Shown here: in pieces, positions 63,875-64,000 of the stretch
How the letters are laid out: each line of letters opens with the position of its first letter
Numbering within the stretch: position 1 is the stretch's first letter
Assembly (NCBI GenBank): GCA_028684915.1
Contig: JAQUEZ010000011.1
Location: forward strand, 3,767-67,766
DNA from: Desulfobulbus sp.
GTDB taxonomy: Bacteria > Desulfobacterota > Desulfobulbia > Desulfobulbales > Desulfobulbaceae
DNA length: 64,000 bases
Direction: 5' to 3'
Position numbers and translations under genes: made by a program
Notes under the pieces: generated by a model
Seen by the model: the letters and a program-made list of their open reading frames with translations, nothing else
Database searches by the model: none
Told to the model about the DNA's origin: nothing

Positions 63875-64000
63875 GTAAGCGTCTAATCAAGCACCTCCAT
63901 ACCCATTTGCAGCATCTGTAATTTGTTGATATTCCATGGCAGAAGCGCCTCGTAGTCTTCCACGGATTGGGCGTTGGGCAGGTGCGCAAAGATATGGCGG
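63875..64000 (-). mobile_element. IS66-family element, end piece (continues past the right edge)
   Basis: The boundary is GTAAGCG, the terminal inverted repeat style of IS66 elements. Inside is the minus-strand transposase end. Most of the element lies outside the window, so its target duplication cannot be checked. Confidence 0.75.
63883..64000 (-). CDS. tnpC: IS66-family transposase, C-terminal part
   Basis: Reads RHIFAHLPNAQSVEDYEALL then PWNINKLQMLQMG to a TAG stop at 63883. The 'hlfe-LP-A-t-ED-eaLLPW' ending is typical of IS66 transposases (DDE type). Only about 38 codons are seen. Confidence 0.85.
   Translation of the reverse strand, partial: RHIFAHLPNAQSVEDYEALLPWNINKLQMLQMGMEVLD

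Larger units (their letters stand above)
48275..64000. mobile_element. Integrative element in tRNA-Pro, left part (right end outside the window)
   Basis: Starts at the 3' end of tRNA-Pro. Signs: a tyrosine integrase facing the tRNA, a small overlapping HTH gene, arm-type direct repeats, a replication initiator, two further site-specific recombinases, and a sharp rise in AT content from about 49.7 kb. No repeat of the tRNA 3' end occurs later in the window, so the right attachment site is not visible. An IS66-type insertion interrupts it at 63875. Confidence 0.85.

Overview
The window looks like a chromosomal piece of a Gram-negative bacterium, most likely a deltaproteobacterial (Desulfobacterota, perhaps Desulfobulbaceae-type) sulfur or anaerobic organism. 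This is an inference from gene content: an FmdE-family protein, U32 proteins, a CXXC/polyferredoxin pair, a PEP-CTERM protein with a choice-of-anchor A body, and a short dispersed inverted-repeat element. About 48 kb (1-48,200) is dense, fairly GC-rich core chromosome. From about 49.7 kb to the right edge the DNA is visibly AT-rich and carries mobile-element genes.

Core, left part (1-9 kb): the start of fumC, a cation diffusion facilitator, a PEP-CTERM protein lying between two copies of a 114-bp perfect direct repeat, a double-receiver GGDEF diguanylate cyclase, an aldo/keto reductase with a ModF-like twin ABC ATPase, a gamma-carbonic anhydrase-like protein and a small glycogen-binding-fold protein. 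Middle (9-30 kb): a U32 / U32-like Fe-S / FmdE group, a YhcC-type radical SAM protein, a spermidine-synthase-like methyltransferase, a minus-strand run MazG-like - NahK-like kinase - SlyD - Tgt - YajC, a three-gene secreted protease cluster of unknown role, bioC-bioD, and parA-parB followed by a CXXC peptide, a polyferredoxin membrane protein and an SH3 protein. A perfect parS site lies between parA and nadB. Right core (30-48 kb): M16C peptidase, dtd, rsmE, folA, panE, a class I amidotransferase, a large hybrid sensor kinase, an HtrA protease, two tandem small paralogous proteins, a class II photolyase, an SRPBCC protein, DedA, UppP and an AI-2E-type permease.

Accessory region (48.2-64 kb): an integrative element sits in the 3' end of tRNA-Pro(UGG). 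It has a tyrosine integrase with an overlapping small HTH gene, a zinc-finger protein, a DUF3102-like protein, a TGT-fold protein (possible base-exchange enzyme), a replication initiator with a palindrome-rich origin-like stretch, a ParB/KorB-like regulator, a BFD-like iron-sulfur peptide, a second tyrosine recombinase and a serine recombinase. It also has a two-gene pentapeptide-membrane protein / P-loop ATPase unit, an RHH protein, and a putative restriction-enzyme gene cut by an IS66-family element at the right edge. A 16-bp palindrome (GTGTAG-N4-CTACAC) recurs at three places in the element and may be its own operator. The right end of the element is not in the window.

The best candidates for something undescribed are the pentapeptide/ATPase pair (58.4-62.0 kb), the TGT-like gene (52.3-53.2 kb), and the origin/operator architecture around 54.9-56.2 kb.
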